Notes: generated by a model not told the origin, from the sequence alone. Positions 1 through 8,168 are shown, numbered from the stretch's first letter. The stretch: 64,000 bases of DNA from Rhodovulum marinum (GCF_004343075.1 NZ_SLXP01000009.1:1-64000), one strand, 5' to 3'. Numbers and translations are program-made.

Positions 1-357
1 TAGGCTTTACCCGCGGGGGCCGTGCGTGACGCAAGAAGCACCTGACTCTTCCGCGGGGTCCTCGACCTTGCTGCATCTGGGCCGCCCCGGAATCGGGATC
101 GGCCCAGAGCGGTCATCCATGGGGGCCGCACCGCAGCTTCACCGGAACGGCCATGAGCCGCGCGCGCAAGATCCGTTTTCTCATTTTGAGCCGCTGCGCA
201 GGTCTCCTTGATGGATCTGCCCGATCTCTCCAGGGCATTCGTCACGTCGCGGCAAGGATGCCGGAAGGGTCGTGCCGTTTCACGCCGGCTCAAGCCCGTC
301 CCGTTTCGGACTTGCGCCGCTCCGGAAATATGTAAGGCGCGCTCATGAAGCTTGGTC
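1..357. other. left-edge region without a recognisable gene
   Basis: Only two short open frames (61 and 60 codons) exist here. Neither has a recognisable domain, a good ribosome binding site or a neighbour that would support it. No tRNA, hairpin terminator or repeat was recognised. The stretch lies downstream of the minus-strand cytochrome gene, so it may hold that transcript's 3' end. It could also be a decayed gene or the edge of one outside the window. Confidence 0.4.
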
Positions 358-969
358 CTATCGCGCCTCCGCGTGCGGGTTGCCGGAGATGCAAGCCTGA
401 CAGCCCCAGAGCGGTGCCGTCCTTTTTTCGCCATCGCCGAGATCGTGCAGCAGGAAATCGCTGAGCGGCATGTAGGTCACGCCGTCGACCTCGTAGGTGC
501 GGGTGACGTGGCAGTCCGCGCAGCCATCGGCCTCGAACTTCGTGAGTTCTTCCGGCGTTTCGAATGGCGAGACCGGATCTGGCGACAAGGCCGCGAAGGC
601 TGCTTCGACCTCGGCAATCTGCGCGACGTCGTCAATCCGAATGCCATGCGCCGCGCCCGCGATCAGCGCGAAATCGCGAAACCGCGCGGCGGCAAGGTTC
701 TCGCCCCATTTCGCGATCAGGGGTTGGCCTTCGCCGCTGACATATTGTGCGCGCCCCGCGATCCCGTTGCCGTCCAGGTCGTAGGCGTCCTCGAATAGCA
801 GGGGCCATTCCTCGGGCAGCGCCTGAAGCGCCCGGAACCCCACGATATCGAACTGGCCCTTGTCGTCGATATGACAGGATATGCAGCGCTCGACCAGCGG
901 CGCAACCTCCTGCGATTGCGCCGGGCCAGCGGCCAGCAGGGCCGCGGCGATCAGGATCGTCCGGGTCAC
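358..969 (-). CDS. small periplasmic c-type cytochrome related to DUF1111 di-haem oxidoreductases
   Basis: 203 residues. Residues 1-20 form a signal peptide ending in AQSQ, so the product is exported and should carry covalent haem c. Two haem motifs are visible: CISCH (29-33) and CADCH (150-154). Between and after them are modules shared with the DUF1111 protein at 3316-4785: DGNGIAGRAQ (about 66-75), SDFLLHDLG (170-178) and APLWG (185-189). It lacks the FLHDGRA and HGGEA segments that end that protein. It closes with CQACI (190-194), a haem motif with Ile instead of His. The GTG start directly follows the TAG stop of the upstream gene in the same frame, so the two are probably translationally coupled. 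An electron carrier or peroxidase-like partner for the neighbouring periplasmic cluster is inferred. Confidence 0.8.
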   Translation of the reverse strand: MTRTILIAAALLAAGPAQSQEVAPLVERCISCHIDDKGQFDIVGFRALQALPEEWPLLFEDAYDLDGNGIAGRAQYVSGEGQPLIAKWGENLAAARFRDFALIAGAAHGIRIDDVAQIAEVEAAFAALSPDPVSPFETPEELTKFEADGCADCHVTRTYEVDGVTYMPLSDFLLHDLGDGEKRTAPLWGCQACISGNPHAEAR

Positions 970-1836
970 CTAGCCCCGGAACAGGTCTGCGGCGCGGTAC
1001 AGCTCCGCCGCCAGCGCCTCTGTGGAGGACCGCAGCGCGGCGATCTCGGCGCTGTCGGCGGCCAGCACCGGCTTGTTCCGCGTGTTGCGGCGCAGGTCGC
1101 GCAGGAGCGTATCGATTGCGGCATTGACGGCATCGTCGACCTCGGCGCTGGTCAGGCCGACATAGGGTTCCACATTGCGCCAGATCGCCAGGGCACCGAC
1201 GATCCGGGCCGAGACCTCTTCGCCGTCGCGGCCCACGTCGGTGAGGCTCAGGTCACTATACCAGCCCGGCCCGGCAAGGTAATCGGCCATGGCTTCGAGG
1301 ATACCGATCATCAAATCGCGGTCGCTTTTCGGTTCCTGCGCCCTCGCAGCCTGGGCGGCGGCATCTCCCGTGCGTACGAAGGCGGCCGATGCATTGGCGA
1401 AGGCCTCGGCAAGGGCGGCGCGCTCGACCCCGCAACCCTCGCTGGCGCAGTCCGCGGCGGCGGCCTGCACCGCGGCGAGGATCACGGCGCCGTCGATCGG
1501 GGCGACGCCGCTATCTGCGGCGAACAGCCAGTTGGCGGAGTTGTAGCGCAGGACCATGGTCTTGAGGGCGAACTGTGCCTGGGTCGTCAGATCGTCGTAG
1601 GGCGTGTCGGTTGCCGCCGCAGCGACCACCGTGTCGCTGACGATCTTGCCCGCGCGGATTCCCGAAACGGCGAGGGTCCAGTTGGCAAGCGCCGCCTCCT
1701 TGGCGGTCAGTTGGGGGTCATAGCTGCCCGCCTCGGCCGGCGGCGGCATGGGAATGCTGCCCGACTCCTGGGCTGGCGCGGCCGCTGCGACCCCGAGAAG
1801 GGCCAGAACTGGAAATGCAATGAATCTGGATGTCAT
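970..1836 (-). CDS. exported alpha-helical protein of unknown function
   Basis: 288 residues with a signal peptide (residues 1-22, cleavage after APAQ). The mature part is Ala-rich and looks all-helical. It has one Cys pair (about residues 130-135, CASEGC) and no haem motif. I do not recognise a family. Its helical periplasmic character recalls imelysins, but no GxHxxE motif is present. It is the first gene of a minus-strand pair with the cytochrome below and is divergent from the imelysin gene at 2005. A shared regulator and a role in the same periplasmic redox or metal process are inferred from position only. Confidence 0.7.
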   Translation of the reverse strand: MTSRFIAFPVLALLGVAAAAPAQESGSIPMPPPAEAGSYDPQLTAKEAALANWTLAVSGIRAGKIVSDTVVAAAATDTPYDDLTTQAQFALKTMVLRYNSANWLFAADSGVAPIDGAVILAAVQAAAADCASEGCGVERAALAEAFANASAAFVRTGDAAAQAARAQEPKSDRDLMIGILEAMADYLAGPGWYSDLSLTDVGRDGEEVSARIVGALAIWRNVEPYVGLTSAEVDDAVNAAIDTLLRDLRRNTRNKPVLAADSAEIAALRSSTEALAAELYRAADLFRG

Positions 1837-1881
1837 GGTCGGCCTCCGCGCGTCTTCAGAACCCGCCGGATAGCGTCAGAG

Positions 1882-1899
1882 CGTAACAGAACCGTAACA
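1882..1899. promoter_or_regulatory. tandem CGTAACA repeat, possible operator
   Basis: Two exact CGTAACA copies (1882-1888 and 1893-1899) lie 11 bp apart, one helical turn. They sit in the 168-bp space between the divergent unknown-protein gene (start 1836) and the imelysin gene (start 2005). Direct hexamer or heptamer repeats at an 11-bp period are typical of OmpR/PhoB-family response regulator sites. The regulator is unknown. Confidence 0.4.
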
Positions 1900-1947
1900 A
1901 ACGCGATATCCGACAAAAAAACTCTGCTATTGCGGCGGGGAAGAAGT

Positions 1948-1962
1948 TGAGTAATTTAGTCT
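1948..1962. promoter_or_regulatory. possible iron-responsive box (TGA-N9-TCT)
   Basis: TGA-N9-TCT matches five of six fixed bases of the TGA-N9-TCA pattern known for RirA / iron-Rhodo boxes. It lies 43 bp upstream of the imelysin start. The position suits iron control of an IrpA-like gene, but a pattern this short occurs often by chance. Confidence 0.25.
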
Positions 1963-2004
1963 GCGATAAAGCGACGCAACTTCACGCGAACAGGAGCCTT
2001 CCCC

Positions 2005-3285
2005 ATGACGTCTTTCACGCTGTCCCTGCGCATAAGCCTCATTGCCGGTTCTCTTGCGGCTGCGGGCGCCGCCCAGGCGCAATCGGCGCGCGAGGTGATC
2101 GACGGCTATGCCGATCTGGCACTGGCCAAGTATTCGGACAGCCTGGCCGCCGCCAAGGCGCTGGATGCCGCCATCGACGCCTTCATTGCCGCCCCCAGCG
2201 CCGAAACCCACAAGGCCGGCAAGGACGCCTGGCTGGCCGCGCGGGTGCCCTATCAGCAGACCGAGGTCTACCGCTTCGGCAACGCGGTGGTGGACGACTG
2301 GGAAGGCAAGGTGAACGCCTGGCCGCTGGACGAAGGGCTGATCGACTATGTCGATACCGGCTATTACGGCGAGATGAGCGAGGAGAACGGGTTCTTCCGC
2401 GCGAATGTCATCGCCAACCCGGACCTGACCGTCGGTGGCCAAAGCGTCGATGCGCGCGAGATCACGCCCGCGCTGTTGCAGGAGTTGCACGAGATCGACG
2501 GGATCGAGGCGAACGTTGCCACCGGCTATCACGCCATCGAATTCCTGCTTTGGGGGCAGGACACGAACGGCACCGGTCCCGGCGCCGGTTCGCGCTCCTA
2601 CACCGATTTCGTGCAAGGGGATGGCTGCACCAACGCGCCCTGTGATCGCCGGGCGGATTACCTGGCTGCGGTCTCGGACCTGCTGGTTGCGGACCTGAAG
2701 GACATCGTTACAGCCTGGGAGGATGGCGGCGCTGCGCGCACGGACCTCGCCGCGCAGTCGGACGCCGAGGGGCTGGCCACGATCCTGACCGGCATGGGCT
2801 CCCTTAGCTATGGCGAACTGGCGGGCGAGCGCATGAAGCTGGGCCTGATCCTGCACGACCCCGAGGAAGAGCATGACTGCTTTGCCGACAACACCCACAA
2901 TTCGCATTACTATGACGCCAAGGGCATCCAGAACGTCTATCTCGGCCGCTACGAACGCCCCGACGGGACCGTGATGGAGGTGCCTTCGCTCGCGGGCCTT
3001 GCTCAGTCGGTCAATTCCGAGGTTGACGCCGTCGTGACAGCCAGGCTTGAGGCGACCATGGCTGCGATGGGGGCGATGAAGGACCGCGCCGACAGCGGCG
3101 TAGAGGCCTACGATCAGATGATCGGCTATGGCAATGACACGGGCAACGCCATCGTGCAGGCCGCCATCGACGCGCTCGTCGACCAGACCCGCGCCTTCGA
3201 GGATCTGGTCGCCGCGCTGGATGCCTCCGAGATTTCGGTCGAAGGCTCCGACAGCCTGGACAACCCCGGCGCGGTGTTCGAGTGA
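2005..3285 (+). CDS. imelysin-family periplasmic protein (IrpA-like)
   Basis: 426 residues. Signal peptide 1-26 (cleavage after AAQAQ). The mature protein is an imelysin domain of the IrpA / M75 type. The family signature GxHxxE is intact at 174-179 (GYHAIE, followed by FLLWG). The C-terminal half carries the HDPEEEHDCFADNTHNS region typical of IrpA proteins. Family members are periplasmic, iron-regulated and linked to iron or haem acquisition, though their biochemical activity is poorly established. A good ribosome binding site (AGGAG at 1991-1995) precedes ATG 2005. It is the first gene of a four-gene plus-strand run with a DUF1111 oxidoreductase, a second imelysin and a DUF1513 protein. 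This gene order is known from other iron-regulated loci. Confidence 0.9.
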   Translation: MTSFTLSLRISLIAGSLAAAGAAQAQSAREVIDGYADLALAKYSDSLAAAKALDAAIDAFIAAPSAETHKAGKDAWLAARVPYQQTEVYRFGNAVVDDWEGKVNAWPLDEGLIDYVDTGYYGEMSEENGFFRANVIANPDLTVGGQSVDAREITPALLQELHEIDGIEANVATGYHAIEFLLWGQDTNGTGPGAGSRSYTDFVQGDGCTNAPCDRRADYLAAVSDLLVADLKDIVTAWEDGGAARTDLAAQSDAEGLATILTGMGSLSYGELAGERMKLGLILHDPEEEHDCFADNTHNSHYYDAKGIQNVYLGRYERPDGTVMEVPSLAGLAQSVNSEVDAVVTARLEATMAAMGAMKDRADSGVEAYDQMIGYGNDTGNAIVQAAIDALVDQTRAFEDLVAALDASEISVEGSDSLDNPGAVFE

Positions 3286-3315
3286 CCGCCGCCCCGTCGC
3301 CAAACGCCTGAAACA

Positions 3316-4785
3316 ATGAGGGGCCAGCCTTGGGTGGCCCCTCTGCCATTGAAGAGCCCCGCCTTGAATACCCGCGCCTCCCTTCTGTTGCTTTGCGGCC
3401 TGGCCCTTCTGCCGGGGCACCCCCTTGCCGCCGCCGAAACACAAGCCGACCGCAAGGCCCGCCTGCTTGCTCTCACGCAGGACTTCACCAAGCCCGAACC
3501 CTATGAAGCGCTGCAAGGCGGCAGCGGCACCAACCGCAGCCGTTTCGATCGGAACACCTTTTCCCTGCCCTCGGCTGCGCTGAGCTTCGAGGAGCGCGGC
3601 GACTTCTTCCTGGGCAACGGGGTGTTCGACCGCGCCTGGGTGGTCGCGCCGTCCTCGACTTTGGCCTCGGACGGGCTGGGGCCGCTGTTCAACGCACGTT
3701 CCTGCCAGGGCTGCCACGTCAAGGACGGGCGCGGCCACCCGCCGGCGCCGGGTGACGGCAACATGGTGTCGATGCTGTTTTCGCTGAGCGATGCGCACGG
3801 CAACCCGGACCCGGTCTACGGGCACCAGTTCCAGGACCAGGCCGTGCCCGGCATGGCAGCCGAGGGCAAGGTCCGCGTCAGGTACCGGCCCGTGCCATTC
3901 ACCTATCCCGATGGCACAACCGTCATGCTGCGCAAGCCGGTCTACAGCACCGATGCTGCGCTTTCGGACGGCGTTGCCCTGAACCCGAGGATCGCGCCCC
4001 CGATGATCGGGCTGGGCCTGTTCGAGGCGATCCCGGAGGCAGCCATCCTGGCCCATGCAGACCCGGGTGATGCCGATGGCGACGGCATCTCGGGGCGCGC
4101 CCACTGGCTGGCGGGCGCCGGGGGCCGCGTGCTGGGCCGCTTCGGCTGGAAGGCCACGGAAGCCACGATCCGTGATCAGTCGGCCGTTGCCTTTCACAAC
4201 GACATGGGCCTGTCGACCAGCCTGTTCCCCGCCCCGCACGGCGATTGCACCGCGGCCCAGACCGCGTGTCGCGGCGCGATCCACGGGGACGAGAATGGCG
4301 GGCCGGAAGTGACCGACGATCTGCTGGAACTGGTGACCTTCTATGCTGCCAACCTGGCGGTTCCGGCGCGTCGCGACATCGGCGACAAAGATGTTCTGGC
4401 GGGCAAGGAGCTGTTCTACAAGGCCCGCTGCACCGCCTGCCACGTGCCGAAATTCGCCACCGCCGCCGACGCGCCCCGCGAACGGCGCAACCAGTTGATC
4501 TGGCCCTACAGCGACTTCCTGCTGCATGACATGGGGCCGGGCCTGGCCGACGCCACCCCGACCGGCGGGGCAGAGGCCGCCGAATGGCGCACGCCGCCGC
4601 TCTGGGGAATTGGCTTGACCGAGGTGGTGAACGGTCACAGCTTCTTCCTCCACGACGGTCGCGCACGCTCGCTGGAGGAGGCGATCCTCTGGCACGGGGG
4701 CGAGGCCCAAGCCGCCCGCGACACCTATGCCGCCTTCACAGCCGAAGAGCGCGCGAAAATCCTGCGTTTCCTGGAGAGCTTATGA
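3316..4785 (+). CDS. DUF1111 di-haem oxidoreductase ('thiol oxidoreductase'-like)
   Basis: 489 residues from ATG 3316. Haem motifs are CQGCH (130-134) and CTACH (372-376). Family landmarks include DGDGISGRAHWL in the middle and SDFLLHDMG, WRTPPLWG, FLHDGRA and HGGEA near the C-terminus. The family is a MauG/cytochrome-peroxidase relative found beside imelysins; the substrate is unknown. Start uncertain: ATG 3316 lies inside a perfect hairpin and has no visible ribosome binding site. TTG 3364 would give a compact signal peptide (MNTRASLLLL...) with GAAGAG 7 nt upstream. TTG 3349 is a third option. The stop overlaps the next start (ATGA), so the next gene is translationally coupled. Confidence 0.9.
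   Translation: MRGQPWVAPLPLKSPALNTRASLLLLCGLALLPGHPLAAAETQADRKARLLALTQDFTKPEPYEALQGGSGTNRSRFDRNTFSLPSAALSFEERGDFFLGNGVFDRAWVVAPSSTLASDGLGPLFNARSCQGCHVKDGRGHPPAPGDGNMVSMLFSLSDAHGNPDPVYGHQFQDQAVPGMAAEGKVRVRYRPVPFTYPDGTTVMLRKPVYSTDAALSDGVALNPRIAPPMIGLGLFEAIPEAAILAHADPGDADGDGISGRAHWLAGAGGRVLGRFGWKATEATIRDQSAVAFHNDMGLSTSLFPAPHGDCTAAQTACRGAIHGDENGGPEVTDDLLELVTFYAANLAVPARRDIGDKDVLAGKELFYKARCTACHVPKFATAADAPRERRNQLIWPYSDFLLHDMGPGLADATPTGGAEAAEWRTPPLWGIGLTEVVNGHSFFLHDGRARSLEEAILWHGGEAQAARDTYAAFTAEERAKILRFLESL
3318..3343 (+). terminator. perfect 9-bp hairpin after the imelysin gene
   Basis: GAGGGGCCA (3318-3326) and TGGCCCCTC (3335-3343) form a perfect 9-bp stem with an 8-nt loop, 32 nt after the imelysin stop. 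No T-run follows. It could be a partial terminator or a 3' stabiliser that sets imelysin above the downstream genes. It overlaps the first possible ATG of the next gene, which bears on the start choice there. Confidence 0.55.
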
Positions 4786-5867
4786 GCCCAAGACATTTCA
4801 TCATCGCCGTATCCATGGCGACCCTTGCCGCCGCGCCGCTGGCCGCCGAATCCAGGTTCGACACCGAGGACGCGGCCCTGCTGCAACAGGGGCTGATCAC
4901 GACCGCGGACGCGTTCATCCTGCCCGGTTATCGCGACTATGCCGAAGCGGCGACGGAGATGACCGAGGCGCTCGACGCCTATTGCAGCGGCACCGGACCG
5001 ATTGCCCCGGTCCACGCGGCATTCGAGGACAGCTTCCTGGCCTGGCAGCGGATCAGCATCATCCAGGTCGGCCCGGCCATGGCCGAAGACGGGCCGATGC
5101 GGGTTCAGCTCTGGCCCGACCCCAAAGGCTTTGCCCGCCGCGCCGTACGGATGGCGGTACGCGCGCAAGACCCGGATCTTCTGGCCGAGGGCGCGCTTGA
5201 TGGCCGCTCGATCGCGCTTGTGAACCTGACCGCGCTCGAGGACCTGCTGTACCACGACCTCTCGCCCGGCACCTACGAATGCGATCTCGCTGGGGCCATC
5301 GGCGCGTATCAGGCCGATCTGGCCGCTGGCTTCGTCGCGGCATGGTCCCCCGGCGCCGGGTTCCGCACCGCCTTTGACACGGCAATCGAGGGAAATGCCC
5401 GCTACGCCTCGGTCGACGATCTGATCCGAGAGCTTCTTGCCGGGGTCGTCGTCTATGCCGACCGGCTGCGCAAGTTCAAGATCCAGCGCGGCCTTGGGCA
5501 AGCGCCCGGCGAGGCCCACCCCGAACGGACCGAGGCCGTGGACAGCGGCTTGGGACTTGCCAGCATCCAAGCGAGTTTCCGAGCGCTGGCCGACCTTTAC
5601 GAACTGCCCTACGGGTTCTTCGACATGACGCCCGAGCTCAGCGGCACGATGGAGTACTACATGCTAGGCGAGACGGCCGGCAGCATCGCGGATACGCTTG
5701 CGCTTGAGACGCGCAGCCTTGCCGAGATCGCCGCCGAAGACGGCGCCATGGCGGAAGAGTTGCGCGGCTTTGGCGAATTGACGCTTTATCACGAAACCTA
5801 TCTCAAGACCGGTCTGCCGCAATCCATCGGTCTCACAACGGGGTTCACCTCTGCCGATGGCGATTGA
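4782..5867 (+). CDS. second imelysin-family protein, divergent
   Basis: 361 residues from ATG 4782, which overlaps the DUF1111 stop by 4 nt. A longer in-frame extension upstream was rejected because residues 1-22 from 4782 form a clean signal peptide (ending PLAAES). The protein is the shorter imelysin type found after DUF1111 genes. Where the first imelysin has GxHxxE, this one reads N-L-T-A-L-E (148-153). The Glu is kept and the His is Thr, so any metal site must differ. Probable periplasmic partner of the first imelysin; function inferred from operon context. Confidence 0.85.
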   Translation: MSPRHFIIAVSMATLAAAPLAAESRFDTEDAALLQQGLITTADAFILPGYRDYAEAATEMTEALDAYCSGTGPIAPVHAAFEDSFLAWQRISIIQVGPAMAEDGPMRVQLWPDPKGFARRAVRMAVRAQDPDLLAEGALDGRSIALVNLTALEDLLYHDLSPGTYECDLAGAIGAYQADLAAGFVAAWSPGAGFRTAFDTAIEGNARYASVDDLIRELLAGVVVYADRLRKFKIQRGLGQAPGEAHPERTEAVDSGLGLASIQASFRALADLYELPYGFFDMTPELSGTMEYYMLGETAGSIADTLALETRSLAEIAAEDGAMAEELRGFGELTLYHETYLKTGLPQSIGLTTGFTSADGD

Positions 5868-6912
5868 GACACGAAGACAGGTTCTACGCGGCCTCGCCAT
5901 GGGGCTGGGCGTGTCCTGGTGCCGGGGCGCGCTTGGCCAACCGGCCGAGCGGGCGGCCTATGTTGGCGTCGAGACCTCGGCCGAAACGGGCCTGAGCCGC
6001 GCCAGCTTCTTTTCCACAAGCGGCGCGCGGCTGGGGCAGGCGCCGCTCGATTTCCGGGCACACGGCATGGCCGAGCATGGGCGCCGACTCGCGGTCTTCC
6101 CGCGCCAGCCGGGCGATCGTTTCGCACTGGTCGATACCGAAACGCTGGAGATCCGGTCGGTCGTGACGGCGCCGGCCGACCGGCATTTCTTCGGCCACGG
6201 AGCGTTTACCCGCGACGGCCAGCACCTGCTGGTGACGGAAAACGACCTGGAAACCCTGCAAGGCGGGATCGGGGTCTATGACACCGCCGGCCCGATGCGG
6301 CGGATCGGGCAGATCGCCCTGCCGGGGCCGGGCCCGCACGAGATCGCCCGCCAGCCGGACCGGGATATCTTTCACATCGCGCTAGGCGGACTGGAGACCC
6401 ATCCCGCCTATGGCCGCACGCCGCTGAACCTGCACGCGTTCCGCAGCCAGATCGTGACGCTGGATTTCGACCGGGGCGCGTTGAACCAACTGGGCCATTG
6501 GGCCGGGACCGAAGGCATCTCACTGCGCCACCTCGCGATGGATCACCGCGGCCGCCTCTATATCGGCGGCCAGATCAAGAGCGCGGAGCGCGCCGCGGGC
6601 GAGGCGGTTCTGTGGCTGGTCGAGAACGACCGGGTGGAGCGGCTCGAACCCGACGCCTCTCTCGGCGGCTACGTGTCCTCCGTCTCTGCCCATGGGGCGC
6701 AGGCCCTCGTGTCGTCCAAGGAAACCGGCCTGGCCCTTCGCCTTGACGGGCCGCGCACCGTCGAGGTGCAGCGACTGGACGGGGCCGGCGCGGTGGCGCT
6801 CGGCCCCGGGCTGTGTGCCGCGTCCGGCTTCCGCCTGCTCGATCTCAATGGCGCGCGTGTCGAGGCCCTGCCGCGGCACGAGTTCGACAATCACGGGCTG
6901 GCGATGGGCTAG
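5857..6912 (+). CDS. DUF1513 protein, Tat-exported predicted beta-propeller
   Basis: 351 residues. ATG 5857 overlaps the preceding gene by 11 nt. The N-terminus carries a twin-arginine motif (TRRQVLRG, residues 5-12) and a hydrophobic stretch ending near residue 28, so export is probably through Tat, already folded. The body has repeated beta-rich blades in the style of DUF1513 propellers (for example RAHGMAEHG, PGPGPHEI, DNHGLAMG). The family accompanies imelysin and DUF1111 genes in iron-regulated operons. No activity is established. Last gene of the plus-strand operon. Confidence 0.88.
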   Translation: MAIETRRQVLRGLAMGLGVSWCRGALGQPAERAAYVGVETSAETGLSRASFFSTSGARLGQAPLDFRAHGMAEHGRRLAVFPRQPGDRFALVDTETLEIRSVVTAPADRHFFGHGAFTRDGQHLLVTENDLETLQGGIGVYDTAGPMRRIGQIALPGPGPHEIARQPDRDIFHIALGGLETHPAYGRTPLNLHAFRSQIVTLDFDRGALNQLGHWAGTEGISLRHLAMDHRGRLYIGGQIKSAERAAGEAVLWLVENDRVERLEPDASLGGYVSSVSAHGAQALVSSKETGLALRLDGPRTVEVQRLDGAGAVALGPGLCAASGFRLLDLNGARVEALPRHEFDNHGLAMG

Positions 6913-7022
6913 AGCATGCTGTGCACAGGCGCGCCCAGCCTGCGTTGCGGACGCGGTGGGCGCTGCAAGCGCAGCCTCGCGAAACGTGCAGCGCTGTTGC
7001 CTCCGACTGGTCGCACCACGCG

Positions 7023-8168
7023 CTAGTCCAACAAATGCTCGTACCTGGCGTCGGTCAGCGTTTTCAGGAAGGCCACAAGCGCGTCGATGCGCTGATCGTC
7101 CAGCGCGGGTCCGATCTCCAGCTCTTCCAGCGACACAGTCTCGGGCACCGGCGGCGGGCCGAAGGTTTCACCGGTTTCGGGGTTGATCTTCCGCGCCTCG
7201 ACCTGCGTGTTGTAGGTGTTGTAGAACAGCACGACGGTGCGCAGGTCCTGAAACACCCCGTTATGCATGTAAGGCGCGGTCACCGCGACATTGCGCAGCG
7301 TCGGCGTGCGGAACTTGCCACGCTGGGCCGGGTCATCGACGCCCGGGTTGTCCAGCAGCGCGGGGTCGATCGTGCCGAGGGGGACGCCATTCATCTTGCG
7401 CAAGGCGCGGTTCTCGGGCGTTCCGATATTGTGATAGCTGTGATCGGTAAAGGTCTCGGCCGGGTCCATCTCGGTTTCGGACAGCTTGTGGCACTCGGCG
7501 CAATTGGTGAATTGCTGCGAGAAGAACAGCAGGCGGCCCAGATCCTCTTGCTGGGTCAACTCCACCTCGCCGCGCAACCATCGGTCGTATCTCGAATCGA
7601 ACGGCGCGAAGGTTTCAGACCGCTCGAAGGCGGCGATGGCGCGGGTCATGGCGGCATAGCCGGCCTCGGCATCCTCCAGCACGCCTGCGCCGTAAAGCGC
7701 GGAGAAGGCCGCAACATAGGCCGGATCCTCGCGCAGGCGGGCCACCACAGAGGCCTTGTCCGGCATGCCCATCTCGATCGGATTGAGCGGCGGGCCGCCG
7801 GCCTGGTCCTCCAGTGTGGCCGCGCGACCGTCCAGGAATTGCCCACCGATCCACCCGCCATCTTCGCCGCGGTGGAAGGTCGGGATCAGCGCCGCGTAGC
7901 TGGCCGTGGGCGCGTTGCGGTCGCCCAGCGACACCCCGTCATCGCCGGGCGAGGCCATGCCGCGCGGATCGGCAAACCCGTAATCGGGATTGTGACAGCT
8001 TGCGCAGGCCTGGGTCCGGTTGGCCGACAGGTTGGTATCGAAGAACAACCGCTCGCCCAGGGCCTCGGGCGTTCGGGGCACCTGTTCAGGCATGTTACCT
8101 GCCGATGGCCCGCCAAGAACCAGCGCGACAGGAAGGGCCGCGAGAACAGACCTGTTGGGGATCGACAT
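7023..8168 (-). CDS. di-haem cytochrome c peroxidase / MauG family protein
   Basis: 381 residues with an N-terminal signal sequence (1-24). Two c-type haem motifs, CASCH (55-59) and CAECH (223-227), are placed as in bacterial CcpA/MauG proteins. ERLFFDTNLS before the first motif and RGKFRTPTLRNVAVTAPYMHNG in the second half are family landmarks, including the distal Met-His region. Such proteins reduce H2O2 in the periplasm or, as MauG, carry out radical-based protein modification. It converges on the imelysin operon across 110 bp and is probably a member of the same redox cluster. Confidence 0.9.
   Translation of the reverse strand: MSIPNRSVLAALPVALVLGGPSAGNMPEQVPRTPEALGERLFFDTNLSANRTQACASCHNPDYGFADPRGMASPGDDGVSLGDRNAPTASYAALIPTFHRGEDGGWIGGQFLDGRAATLEDQAGGPPLNPIEMGMPDKASVVARLREDPAYVAAFSALYGAGVLEDAEAGYAAMTRAIAAFERSETFAPFDSRYDRWLRGEVELTQQEDLGRLLFFSQQFTNCAECHKLSETEMDPAETFTDHSYHNIGTPENRALRKMNGVPLGTIDPALLDNPGVDDPAQRGKFRTPTLRNVAVTAPYMHNGVFQDLRTVVLFYNTYNTQVEARKINPETGETFGPPPVPETVSLEELEIGPALDDQRIDALVAFLKTLTDARYEHLLD

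Noticed and set aside
26-335. Two short open frames at the left edge
   Set aside because: No ribosome binding site, no domain, and composition like shadow frames.
1927-4710. Very long open frame on the minus strand opposite the imelysin and DUF1111 genes
   Set aside because: It is Arg/Gly-rich with no recognisable domain, and it mirrors two well-supported plus-strand genes. Such shadows are expected at this GC content. The same applies to the long frames opposite dnaE (18348-21191), the DMGDH-like gene (30208-32319) and glnD (47530-50880).
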